Notes: generated from the sequence alone by a model not told the origin. Positions 1 through 7,115 are shown, counted from the stretch's first letter. The stretch is 18,564 bases of DNA from Arcobacter sp. (GCA_030635995.1 DAOVXU010000013.1:1-18564); one strand, 5' to 3'. Made by a program: numbers and translations.

Positions 1-42
1 AATAATAGTTATTAAAAAAATATATATAAGTAGGTTGGGTAT

Positions 43-1410
43 TTGAAAAAATTAATATTTTTAGTTTTATTATCTTCATCATTGTTTGCTTCGTTGATTG
101 GTAATGGATATATATATAATGATTTAAAAGTTTTAGAAGAACTTGAGATTGATAGTACATTTATAACAGACTACCATTTTCAAAAATATTATAAGAATTT
201 TTCAAAAAATCATAAAGATTCTTATACCAAAAAGTTAAATAATGCAGAGCTATTTGTTCCCCAAATAAAAAAGATTTTAAAAGAAAATAATATCCCCTCT
301 GCATTTTTATATTTAGTTATGGCAGAATCAAATTTTGTCTTAAGAGCAGCATCACATAAAAAAGCTATGGGTTTATGGCAGTTTATTCCAAATACAAGCA
401 AAGTATATGGATTGAAGATTGATGAATATGTTGATGAAAGAATGGATTTTGTAAAGTCAACAAAAGCAGCAGTTCAGTATCTAACTAGATTAAATAAAAT
501 GTTTGATAAATGGTATCTTGCTGCTATTTCATATAATTGTGGTGAGGGTAGAGTAATAGAAGGAATTACTAGAGCTACTCTTGATATGTATTGTAAAGAT
601 AATAATTGTAGAAAAGATAAAACTATACAAAAATATAGAAAAACTATTCGTGACTATCAACAAAAGAAAGTTAAATTTGCAGAGATAAATAAAATTTATA
701 GAATTGTTAAAAAATGGAATTATAAGCCAGATATAGATGAACTTTTAATAGAACAAAAATATATTAAAAGACAGTATATTCCAAAAGAGAGTAGAGATTA
801 TATTAAAAAAATTATATCTTTAGCGATGATGAATAATAGTGAATATCTTATGAAAGATGAAAATAATCATCTTTTAAATAGAGGCATAAGTTCGCCAATA
901 GCAACAGTACAAGTAAAAGGTGGAATGTTACTTAAAAATATTGCAGATGTGATAGGGGTATCTAAAAAAGAGTTAAAATATCTAAATCCACATATAAAAA
1001 GAAATATTATTCCTCCTGAAGAGAAAAAGTATGATATCTATATCCCATATTCTCAACTTGCTAGATTTAATGCAAATATAAAAGATATAAAACCAAATAT
1101 TTTTGAATACTATATTGTAAAAAGTGGAGATAGTTTATCGAAAATTGCAAATATATATGGTGTAAAATATAAACTTATTAAAAAATTTAATCAACTTAAA
1201 TCTAACTTATTAAGTATAAATCAACATTTGATTATCCCTATTGATCCAGATATTTATAAAAGACCTAAAAATTATATTATTAAAAAAGGGGATACTTTAA
1301 TCCAAATTTCTAAAAGTTTTAAAGTACCATTAAAAAGAATAATGAAAGATAATAATATTAAAACAAGTATGATAAATATAGGAGATAATATTGTTATCAA
1401 ATTTAAGTAA
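43..1410 (+). CDS. mltD: Membrane-bound lytic murein transglycosylase D (MltD-like), SLT domain plus LysM repeats
   Basis: Periplasmic enzyme that cleaves the MurNAc-GlcNAc bond of peptidoglycan non-hydrolytically. A signal peptide (residues 1-16, MKKLIFLVLL then SSSLFA) precedes a goose-type/SLT domain at about 70-180. That domain holds the catalytic glutamate in MAESNF (Glu95), followed by AMGLWQFIP and AISYNCGEGR. The C-terminus has two clear LysM peptidoglycan-binding repeats at about 355-400 and 410-455 (VKSGDSLSKIA and KKGDTLIQIS), and a more degenerate LysM-like stretch from about 289. The start is TTG at 43, chosen because it gives a complete signal peptide; the upstream GGTTGGG is a poor ribosome-binding site. 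The 3' end overlaps rlpA by 20 bases. The 42 bases before it are AT-rich and show no identifiable gene end. Family assignment is secure; the exact start is less so. Confidence 0.9.
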   Translation: MKKLIFLVLLSSSLFASLIGNGYIYNDLKVLEELEIDSTFITDYHFQKYYKNFSKNHKDSYTKKLNNAELFVPQIKKILKENNIPSAFLYLVMAESNFVLRAASHKKAMGLWQFIPNTSKVYGLKIDEYVDERMDFVKSTKAAVQYLTRLNKMFDKWYLAAISYNCGEGRVIEGITRATLDMYCKDNNCRKDKTIQKYRKTIRDYQQKKVKFAEINKIYRIVKKWNYKPDIDELLIEQKYIKRQYIPKESRDYIKKIISLAMMNNSEYLMKDENNHLLNRGISSPIATVQVKGGMLLKNIADVIGVSKKELKYLNPHIKRNIIPPEEKKYDIYIPYSQLARFNANIKDIKPNIFEYYIVKSGDSLSKIANIYGVKYKLIKKFNQLKSNLLSINQHLIIPIDPDIYKRPKNYIIKKGDTLIQISKSFKVPLKRIMKDNNIKTSMINIGDNIVIKFK

Positions 1411-2203
1411 AATAGTCTTAGTTGGCTTATTAATATTCTTAATGGCAGGTTGTACAAAAAAAAGCTATAAAGCTTCTTATTATAAATCTAAAGATTATAA
1501 AAGTTCAACTCAATATAAAAAGATAGAAGATCAGGAGATAAGAAACTCTAAAGCGATGCACCGTGCAACAATGAAATCATATGAAATAGCTGGAAAAAGA
1601 TACTATCCAACACTTACCAAGATAGGAACAATATGTGAAGGGATTGCTTCTTGGTATGGTCCAAATTTTCATGCAAAACTAACTTCAAATGGGGAAGTTT
1701 ATAATATGTATGCCGATACAGCAGCATCAAAAACTTTGCCAATGAATACTATGGTAAAAGTTTACAATAAAGACAATGGTAAATCTACAATTGTTCGTAT
1801 AAATGACAGAGGACCTTTTGTAACAGGCAGAATTATAGACCTATCAAATAAAGCAGCTCATAAAATAGATATGGTTAAAAAAGGTACTGCAAATATAAAG
1901 ATTACTGTTATTGGATTTGATGCTAAAATAGCACGAACTGCTAAAGAGAGAAAAGCTACAATGAGTGCAGGAAGATATTATGTGCAAGTTGGTGCTTTTT
2001 CAAAATTAGGTGGAGCTAAAGTTACAAAAAGAAAATTTAATAGTTTGATTTTAGATGGTGAATATAAAGCTATTATAAAACAAACATCAGTTAGTGGTGA
2101 GCGATTAAATAGAGTATGGATTAGTGGATTTAGAAGTGAATCAGAAGCACAAGATTTTAAAAAAGAAAATGGCTTAATAAGTGCCATGATTATTGCACAA
2201 TAG
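1391..2203 (+). CDS. rlpA: RlpA-family septal ring lytic transglycosylase lipoprotein with SPOR domain
   Basis: Outer-membrane lipoprotein expected to cut denuded glycan strands, a role shown for Pseudomonas RlpA. The N-terminus ends in a lipobox LMAGC with the lipidated cysteine at residue 21. A double-psi beta-barrel domain at about 84-176 carries the family motifs ASWYGPNFHAKLTSNGE and NDRGPFVTGRIIDLS. A C-terminal SPOR domain (about 193-270, beginning YYVQVGAF) binds denuded septal peptidoglycan. The start is TTG at 1391, preceded by GGAG at 1381-1384. The next ATG (1442) would remove the signal peptide, so the overlapping TTG start is preferred. It lies directly downstream of, and overlaps, another lytic transglycosylase, which fits coordinated cell-wall remodelling. 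Confidence 0.92.
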   Translation: MLSNLSKIVLVGLLIFLMAGCTKKSYKASYYKSKDYKSSTQYKKIEDQEIRNSKAMHRATMKSYEIAGKRYYPTLTKIGTICEGIASWYGPNFHAKLTSNGEVYNMYADTAASKTLPMNTMVKVYNKDNGKSTIVRINDRGPFVTGRIIDLSNKAAHKIDMVKKGTANIKITVIGFDAKIARTAKERKATMSAGRYYVQVGAFSKLGGAKVTKRKFNSLILDGEYKAIIKQTSVSGERLNRVWISGFRSESEAQDFKKENGLISAMIIAQ

Positions 2204-2229
2204 ATAGTATTTTATAATATGGAGATTAA

Positions 2230-2802
2230 ATGGCTAATATAAATAGAGAAACAAAAGAAACTCAAATAAAATGTACACTTGATATAGATGGATATGGAAA
2301 ATCTACTATTGATACTGGTGTTGGATTTTTAGATCATATGCTTGAAGCATTTTCAAAACATAGTGGGATAGATCTGGATATAACTTGTAAAGGTGATACT
2401 CATATAGATGATCACCATAGTGTTGAGGATTGTGGAATAGTTATAGGAAAAGCTTTAAAAGAGGAGATTTTTCCTATAAAAGAGATTGAGAGATATGGTA
2501 ATGCAATAGTTGTTATGGATGAAGCAGCAACTTCTTGTGCGTTGGATTTATCAAATAGACCTTTTTTAGTTTATCAGTTTGATATATTTGGAAAAGTTGG
2601 TACATTTGATGTTGAACTTGTCGAGGAATTTTTCCATGCACTAGTTTTAAATAGTGGAATAACTTGCCATTTGATATTTGAACGAGGTAAAAATAAACAT
2701 CATATTATTGAAGCTACTTTTAAAGCATTTGCAGTTGCACTTAGACGAGCATTAGTTGAGAATAAAAAAATAGGAATCCCTAGTACAAAAGGTGTATTGT
2801 AA
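2230..2802 (+). CDS. hisB: Imidazoleglycerol-phosphate dehydratase (monofunctional HisB)
   Basis: Cytoplasmic Mn-dependent enzyme of histidine biosynthesis (imidazoleglycerol phosphate to imidazoleacetol phosphate). At 190 residues it is the dehydratase alone, without the histidinol-phosphatase half found in enteric HisB. Two half-repeats carry the metal ligands: GFLDHMLEAFSKH (His36, His44), DDHHSVED (His62, His63, Glu66) and KHHIIEATFKAFAVALRRA (His157, His158, Glu161). GGAG at 2221-2224 sits 5 bases before the ATG. The gene is embedded in an envelope cluster rather than with other his genes. Its stop codon (2800-2802) overlaps the first two bases of the long inverted repeat that follows. 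Confidence 0.96.
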   Translation: MANINRETKETQIKCTLDIDGYGKSTIDTGVGFLDHMLEAFSKHSGIDLDITCKGDTHIDDHHSVEDCGIVIGKALKEEIFPIKEIERYGNAIVVMDEAATSCALDLSNRPFLVYQFDIFGKVGTFDVELVEEFFHALVLNSGITCHLIFERGKNKHHIIEATFKAFAVALRRALVENKKIGIPSTKGVL

Positions 2803-2832
2803 GTCCTTCCAACTAAATAATCACTAATAATT

Positions 2833-2928
2833 TAGTTTTATAAGTATACTATTGGTTTCTTTAAAATTTGAAGATGTACATCGTACATTGATGATTTTAA
2901 AGGAATCAATAGTATACTTATAAGACTA
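2833..2928 (+). repeat. Arm A of the palindromic element: 35-bp hairpin
   Basis: Bases 2833-2867 pair with 2894-2928 without a single mismatch if G-U wobbles are allowed. There are three wobbles: 2837/2924, 2855/2906 and 2858/2903. The apical region holds a second small helix, ATGTAC (2874-2879) with GTACAT (2883-2888), around a 3-base loop. The helix begins at the very next base after the closing stem, so the two should stack. A 35-bp uninterrupted helix in a transcript would be a plausible RNase III substrate (inference). Confidence 0.8.
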
Positions 2929-2929
2929 T

Positions 2930-3009
2930 ATCAGTACTATTAGCTTAAAAAATCTATTTCGATTTGCTACAGCAAACCTCATAGATTATTTTAAACTATT
3001 AGCACTAAT
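2930..3009 (+). repeat. Arm B of the palindromic element: imperfect 28-position hairpin
   Basis: Bases 2930-2957 pair with 2981-3009, with one bulged A (2988) and four mismatches (2932/3007, 2936/3003, 2940/2999, 2944/2995). Three of the mismatches are A-C type in the + strand, which would be G-U wobbles in a minus-strand transcript. The 23-base loop contains a small hairpin, TTTGC-TACA-GCAAA, at 2963-2976. Confidence 0.72.
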
Positions 3010-3039
3010 CTAGCCTTAATTATTAGAGATTATTTAGTG

Positions 3040-3046
3040 GGAAGGA
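3040..3046 (+). promoter_or_regulatory. kdsC ribosome-binding site located inside the palindrome's closing stem
   Basis: GGAAGGA at 3040-3046 lies 6 bases upstream of the kdsC ATG (3053) and is the only good Shine-Dalgarno match there. Every base of it is paired with 2804-2810 in the closing stem. Folding of the whole element would therefore hide it from ribosomes. Confidence 0.7.
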
Positions 3047-3052
3047 CTTCAG

Positions 3053-3550
3053 ATGATAAAATTACTTGTATTAGATGTAGATGGAACTTTAACAAATGGT
3101 CAGTTGACATATGATACAAATGGCGTTGAGACAAAATCTTTTAGTGTAAAAGATGGTTTAGCAATTGCATCTTGGACAAAAAAACTTAGACTTAAAATAG
3201 CTATTATTACAGGGCGAAATAGTCCAATAGTAGAAAAAAGAGCTAAAGAATTAGGTGTACAGTATATCTATCAAGGGATTCATAATAAAGATGAGATTTT
3301 AGAAACTATTTTAGAAAAAGAGAATATTACTTTTGAAAATGTAGCATCTATTGGGGATGATTTAAATGATTATAAGATGTTGAAAAAATCAAAATTATCA
3401 TTTTGTCCATCTGATGCTGTAAAAGAGGTACGAGATATGGTAAATATAGTTTGTTCTAAAGCTGGTGGAGATGGTGCTGTTCGAGAGATGATAGAGTATA
3501 TTTTAAAATATGAAGATAAAGAGGATGAGATTTTAAAGTTATGGCTATAA
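3053..3550 (+). CDS. kdsC: 3-deoxy-D-manno-octulosonate 8-phosphate phosphatase (KdsC)
   Basis: Cytoplasmic HAD-superfamily phosphatase that makes free KDO for the LPS inner core. The protein is short (165 residues) and lacks a cap domain, as expected for the C0-type tetrameric KdsC. HAD motifs are visible: LDVDGT (nucleophile Asp8, acid/base Asp10), ITGR (Thr53), Lys79 and IGDDLND (Asp102/Asp103/Asp106). It sits directly before lptC and lptA and overlaps lptC by 10 bases, so KDO synthesis and LPS export are encoded together. Its ribosome-binding site is inside the stem of the preceding palindrome, so its translation may depend on that structure being open. Confidence 0.93.
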   Translation: MIKLLVLDVDGTLTNGQLTYDTNGVETKSFSVKDGLAIASWTKKLRLKIAIITGRNSPIVEKRAKELGVQYIYQGIHNKDEILETILEKENITFENVASIGDDLNDYKMLKKSKLSFCPSDAVKEVRDMVNIVCSKAGGDGAVREMIEYILKYEDKEDEILKLWL

Positions 3551-4059
3551 ATATATTTGTATTTGCTATTATTGCTTTTGCTATTGTTTTAATAAATTTT
3601 AAAGTTGATGAAAAAGTGATACAAAAAGAATATAAAAATACACCATTGGTTGTATTTGAAAATTCGATTATGTATGATATTGATGATACAAATATTAAGC
3701 AAATTATCCAATCAAGACAAGCTTTAAATTATAAAGATAGAGATGAACTGTATGATGCTACTATTATTGTTAGAAATGATACAAATAGTTCAGATACAAT
3801 TAGTGCTGAGTATATGTTAAAAAAAAGAGATATATATAAATTGTATCAAAATGTACATTTAACGCAAGGTGATGCTACACAACTTACAAGTGATTATCTT
3901 GTATATAATAGTATAAATAAGATTGTTCAAAATGATACAGATTTTTTATTAACTTATAATAATAATGAATTAATAGGTAATAATTTATATTTTGATGGTA
4001 TGAATAATATTATAAAAGCACAAAATACACATTTTAAACTAAAAGTACAGGAGAGATAA
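3541..4059 (+). CDS. lptC: LPS export bridge protein LptC
   Basis: Inner-membrane-anchored part of the Lpt bridge that passes LPS from the LptBFG transporter to LptA. The call is based on one N-terminal membrane anchor (about residues 4-20), a periplasmic beta-rich remainder (172 residues, near the usual length of about 190), and its position between kdsC and lptA. The LptC family is weakly conserved, so context carries much of the weight. The start ATG at 3541 lies 10 bases inside kdsC and has no strong ribosome-binding site, suggesting translational coupling. Confidence 0.82.
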   Translation: MAINIFVFAIIAFAIVLINFKVDEKVIQKEYKNTPLVVFENSIMYDIDDTNIKQIIQSRQALNYKDRDELYDATIIVRNDTNSSDTISAEYMLKKRDIYKLYQNVHLTQGDATQLTSDYLVYNSINKIVQNDTDFLLTYNNNELIGNNLYFDGMNNIIKAQNTHFKLKVQER

Positions 4060-4061
4060 AT

Positions 4062-4544
4062 ATGAGATTTTTAATATTATTATTTTTAATTATTGGATTA
4101 AATGCAAAAGAGATTGATGTTGATATTCAAGCAAATTCATTCCAAGCAGATCAGACTAAAAATATAATTATATTTACAGGTAATGTATCTATGGTAAAAG
4201 GGGAAGATACTTTAGTTTGTAAAGAACTAACAGTACATACAAAACTTGATTCAGATACAAATCAAACAGTAGCAAAACAATATATTGCTATTGGTAATGT
4301 TAGTTTTACTATAAAAAGACCAGATACTTTACTTATTGGAAATGGCGATAAAGTAAATTATGATATAGATAAACAAATGTATATAATAACAGGAAATGCT
4401 TATTTAGAAGATAAAAATGGTTCTAAAACTTTAAGAGGTGAAAAGATTTATATAAATGAAGCAACAGGAAATACAAAAATAGATGGTAAAAAGAATAAAC
4501 CTGTAAAATTTAAATTTAAAATGCAAAGTAAAGAGGGAAAATAG
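4062..4544 (+). CDS. lptA: Periplasmic LPS transport protein LptA (OstA-like)
   Basis: A signal peptide (MRFLILLFLIIGLNAKE) is followed by an OstA/LptA beta-jellyroll domain: the repeating pattern IIIFTGNVSMVKGEDTLVC, YIAIGNVSFTI, YIITGNAYLED and KTLRGEKIYINEATGN is typical. The family forms the periplasmic filament that carries LPS to LptDE. Length is 160 residues. GGAGAG lies 7 bases before the ATG, and only 2 bases separate it from lptC upstream and from engB downstream. Confidence 0.9.
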   Translation: MRFLILLFLIIGLNAKEIDVDIQANSFQADQTKNIIIFTGNVSMVKGEDTLVCKELTVHTKLDSDTNQTVAKQYIAIGNVSFTIKRPDTLLIGNGDKVNYDIDKQMYIITGNAYLEDKNGSKTLRGEKIYINEATGNTKIDGKKNKPVKFKFKMQSKEGK

Positions 4545-4546
4545 AT

Positions 4547-5152
4547 ATGGATATAGTAGAAGCTAGTTTTAATCAATCAGCACAAAGTATTGATGACTCC
4601 CCGAGTCCAGATGTAGCAGAGATTGCATTTTTAGGTAGAAGTAATGTTGGGAAAAGTTCACTTTTAAATTCACTTGTAAAAAGAAAAGGGTTAGCAAAAG
4701 CAGCAAGAACACCTGGTAAAACTCAACTTATAAATTATTTTAATGTAAGATTTAAAGATAGAGAAAATGAAGAAGTTGAAGATAAATATGCAAGATTTGT
4801 AGATCTTCCTGGATTTGGTTATGCTAAAGTATCAAAATCAATAAAAAAAGAGTGGCATAAAAATTTAACTCAGTTTTTAGAAAAAAGACCATCTTTGCAA
4901 ATATTTGTACATCTTATAGATTCTAGACATCCAACTTTAGAAATTGATAAAAGTGTTGATGAATTTTTAAATCATATTAAAAGAGGTGATCAAATAATAA
5001 TAAATGCTTTTACAAAAATTGATAAATTAAAACAAGCAGATCTACATAAATTAAGAGCAAAATATCCAGAGGGTATTTTTATATCAAATTTGAAAAATAG
5101 AGGTATAGGAAAACTAGAACAAGCAATATCTTTATATCTGTTTGGACAGTAA
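4547..5152 (+). CDS. engB: Ribosome biogenesis GTP-binding protein EngB/YsxC/YihA
   Basis: Essential small GTPase acting in large-subunit ribosome assembly. All G motifs are visible: G1 GRSNVGKSS (about 30-38), G2 threonine in RTPGKTQ (Thr55), G3 DLPG (86-89), G4 TKID (156-159) and a G5-like SNLK (about 180). The length of 201 residues matches the TrmE-Era-EngA-EngB-Septin subfamily member EngB. It starts 2 bases after lptA and ends in TAATG, sharing one base with the next start. Confidence 0.95.
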   Translation: MDIVEASFNQSAQSIDDSPSPDVAEIAFLGRSNVGKSSLLNSLVKRKGLAKAARTPGKTQLINYFNVRFKDRENEEVEDKYARFVDLPGFGYAKVSKSIKKEWHKNLTQFLEKRPSLQIFVHLIDSRHPTLEIDKSVDEFLNHIKRGDQIIINAFTKIDKLKQADLHKLRAKYPEGIFISNLKNRGIGKLEQAISLYLFGQ

Positions 5153-5610
5153 TGTTTAAATATATAAAACCAACAGTAAAAGATATTCAAGCTATGCAGA
5201 AATTAGTTTTTGCAGAGGTTGAAAATGGAAATATTCTTGTAAGAAGTGAAGCTGATATGGCAACAAATATTCGTTCATATTTAGTGGTATATAAAGATGA
5301 TATTTTAGTTGGATTTGTTGCACTTCATATACATACTCCAATTTTAGCAGAGATAAGAAGTCTTGTAGTCTCTTCTGATTTTAGAACTCAAGGTATAGGA
5401 ACAAAACTGATACAAGCCTCTATAGATGAAGCAAAAGCTTATAATATAGATGAAATTTTAGTTCTTACTTATCAGCAAAGACTTTTTGAAAAATTTAAAT
5501 TTAATGTTATAGAAAAAGCCTCTATACCAGATACAAAGATATGGGCTGATTGTATTAAGTGTAAACATTTTCCTATTTGCGATGAGATTGCTTTAACTTT
5601 AAAGTTATAG
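5152..5610 (+). CDS. GNAT-family N-acetyltransferase, ArgA-like (short N-acetylglutamate synthase type)
   Basis: A single GNAT domain (152 residues). The acetyl-CoA-binding signature is in LVVSSDFRTQGIGTKLI, with the R/Q-x-x-G-x-G loop. The tail carries WADCIKCKHFPICDE, a CX2CX5C cysteine cluster that I associate with short ArgA-type acetyltransferases in Campylobacterota and deltaproteobacteria. Such proteins lack the amino-acid kinase domain of classical ArgA. A role in the first step of arginine biosynthesis is therefore likely but not proven. The start overlaps the engB stop by one base (TAATG), so it is probably co-translated. It is the last gene of the + strand envelope cluster. Confidence 0.75.
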   Translation: MFKYIKPTVKDIQAMQKLVFAEVENGNILVRSEADMATNIRSYLVVYKDDILVGFVALHIHTPILAEIRSLVVSSDFRTQGIGTKLIQASIDEAKAYNIDEILVLTYQQRLFEKFKFNVIEKASIPDTKIWADCIKCKHFPICDEIALTLKL

Positions 5611-5873
5611 ATTATCCTTCTATTAAAATTTGTATTTTTTCATCTATTAATTCAAGATAAAGTTCTTTATTTCCTGTAAATTTATAGTTTTTTGTTTTAT
5701 ATATCTCAAATAATATGACTTTAAAAATATTTTTATTTATAGTGTTTGATTAGATATTTTATTGATTTATGATACTCTTTTTTCTATATAAATCTATATA
5801 TAAATTATTTGCATAAAAAAAGTGATTAAAAGTTGTTTCATTTTAGTTATCCATTTTAAGATGTGTTATTGTT
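5611..5873. other. AT-rich intergenic region between the acetyltransferase and the M23 peptidase
   Basis: No intact gene is visible on either strand. The left half contains an open fragment on the minus strand (5612-5749). The right half is T-rich and leads into the promoter for the M23 peptidase gene. No clear terminator hairpin was found after the acetyltransferase gene. Confidence 0.6.
5612..5749 (-). pseudogene. Possible remnant of a protein gene (45 codons, no start codon)
   Basis: Reading right to left, 45 open codons end at a TAA (5612-5614). The last part reads FEIYKTKNYKFTGNKELY and then LELIDEKIQILIEG, a composition that looks more like protein than random AT-rich DNA. There is no ATG, GTG or TTG at a sensible place. 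Further upstream, on the same strand but out of frame, a short ATG-initiated stretch reads MKQLLITFFMQIIYI. This could be a decayed gene with frameshifts, or chance. I do not recognise a family. Confidence 0.25.
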
Positions 5874-5878
5874 TTGTT

Positions 5879-5887
5879 TGGTATAAT
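5879..5887 (+). promoter_or_regulatory. Extended -10 promoter for the M23 peptidase operon
   Basis: TGG-TATAAT (extended -10; TATAAT at 5882-5887) is preceded by a T-rich stretch. No good -35 is present, which is usual for sigma-70 promoters in Campylobacterota. Transcription would begin near 5894, leaving a leader of about 25 bases to the TTG start at 5919. This argues against the longer frame that opens at 5874, upstream of the -10. Confidence 0.6.
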
Positions 5888-5918
5888 AATACACTATATT
5901 ATTATAAAAAGAGTTTAT

Positions 5919-7109
5919 TTGTTAAGAGTTGTTTTAGTTATTTTGATTTTTATTAGTGTTACGTTTTCTAAAACTACAAATGAAGAGGTATGGCCAAGGG
6001 GAGAATCTCTTATAACGTTTTTAAATAAACAACATATTCAAAAAGATATATATTTTAATTTATCAAAAACAGATAAAGAGTTGTGTTCAGAGATAGAAGC
6101 GGGAGTAGCTTATCAAATAATGTATGACAAAGAGAATCATTTAGATCATGTTCTTATCCCTATTAGTGAAGAGATGCAGATACATATTTATAAAAATGGT
6201 GAAAAATATATTTTAGAAATTATTCCAATTATTTTTGAATCAATAACAGATATATTAACAGTAACAATTCAAAATTCCCCATATCAAGATATAATTGAAA
6301 CATCAAATAATAAAAAACTTGCAAATGAATTTGTCCGTTCATTTAAAAAATCTGTAAATTTTAGAAAACTTCATAAAGGTGATAAAATTGTTATAAAATA
6401 TATCCAAAAGATGAGAATGGGTAATTATTTTGGAGCTCCTGTTATCCTTGGTGCTTTTATGAAAATAAAATATAAAAAAGCTAAATATATATTTCAAAAT
6501 CCTTCTGATGGAAGATATTATGATATAAATGGGCGAAGTCTTACTAGTGTATTTTTTAAAGTACCTTTACGATATAAAAGAATATCTAGTAAATTTACAT
6601 ATAAAAGATTTCATCCAATTCTAAAAAGGTATATTGCTCATTTAGGTGTTGATTATGCAGCACCAAGGGGTAGAAAGATATGGGCAACTGCTTCTGGAAA
6701 AGTAATATTTAGAGGGAGAAAAGGTGGATATGGAAATGCTATTATGATAAGACATAGTGGTGGCTATAAATCTTTATATGGACACCTTTATAAATTTAAT
6801 AAAAAAGTTCGAAAAAATTCTTGGGTAAAACAAGGGGATTTAATAGGATATGTAGGTACTAGTGGAAGAAGTACAGGTCCACATTTACATTTTGGACTTT
6901 ACAAAAATGGAAGAGCAGTAAATCCTTCTAAAGTTATGAGCTATTCTAAAAAAACTTTATCTGGAAAAAGTAGAAAAAAGTATTTAAAATATGTTAAAAA
7001 TTTAAAAAAAGAGCTGAACTCTAAAATTGAAACCAAAGAGGTTCAATTTAATATTAAACCTTTTAAATCATATTATAGTTTAGATAGAAATACAACAATT
7101 AAGAGTTGA
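5919..7109 (+). CDS. M23-family peptidoglycan endopeptidase, Csd3/Pgp3-like
   Basis: Zinc metallopeptidase acting on peptidoglycan peptides in the periplasm. Related Helicobacter and Campylobacter enzymes (Csd3/HdpA, Pgp3) help set cell shape. The proposed TTG start gives 396 residues, close to Helicobacter Csd3. The N-terminus MLRVVLVILIFISVTFS is a signal sequence or anchor, followed by the family's WPRGESLITFLNK region. The LytM domain has all ligand and catalytic residues: HLGVD (His241, Asp245), GHLY (His289) and HLHFG (His322, His324). The frame is open back to a TTG at 5874, but that would precede the promoter. The start codon and the Csd3 orthology are inferences; the M23 assignment is secure. 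Confidence 0.88.
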   Translation: MLRVVLVILIFISVTFSKTTNEEVWPRGESLITFLNKQHIQKDIYFNLSKTDKELCSEIEAGVAYQIMYDKENHLDHVLIPISEEMQIHIYKNGEKYILEIIPIIFESITDILTVTIQNSPYQDIIETSNNKKLANEFVRSFKKSVNFRKLHKGDKIVIKYIQKMRMGNYFGAPVILGAFMKIKYKKAKYIFQNPSDGRYYDINGRSLTSVFFKVPLRYKRISSKFTYKRFHPILKRYIAHLGVDYAAPRGRKIWATASGKVIFRGRKGGYGNAIMIRHSGGYKSLYGHLYKFNKKVRKNSWVKQGDLIGYVGTSGRSTGPHLHFGLYKNGRAVNPSKVMSYSKKTLSGKSRKKYLKYVKNLKKELNSKIETKEVQFNIKPFKSYYSLDRNTTIKS

Positions 7110-7115
7110 CCTTTT

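Larger units (their letters stand above)
2801..3049 (+). repeat. Nested palindromic element filling the hisB-kdsC gap (closing stem plus two long hairpins)
   Basis: The ends are inverted repeats: 2801-2832 pairs with 3018-3049 at 30 of 32 positions, beginning AAGTCCTTCC and ending GGAAGGACTT. The two mismatches are A2811/G3039 and A2823/A3027, with no bulge. The enclosed DNA folds into two further arms, 2833-2928 and 2930-3009, leaving only about 8 bases (3010-3017) unpaired at the junction. No open frame longer than about 16 codons was found inside, and no clear target-site duplication flanks it. No run of U follows the arms, so it does not look like an intrinsic terminator. It could be a small non-autonomous mobile element (MITE-like), a structured leader or RNase III substrate, or a DNA cruciform. 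The pairing is read directly from the sequence; function is not known. Confidence 0.8.

Noticed and set aside
2213..2218. TATAAT just upstream of hisB as a promoter
   Set aside because: It is 3 bases before the ribosome-binding site, so the transcript would begin at or after that site. The gene is better explained by read-through from rlpA.
2801..3049. Retron-like msr-msd RNA (terminal complementary ends with long internal hairpin)
   Set aside because: No reverse transcriptase gene is present on either side; the neighbours are hisB and kdsC. The shape alone is not enough.
2801..3049. Intrinsic terminator or attenuator between hisB and kdsC
   Set aside because: None of the three helices is followed by a run of U. 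The closing stem ends directly at the kdsC start.
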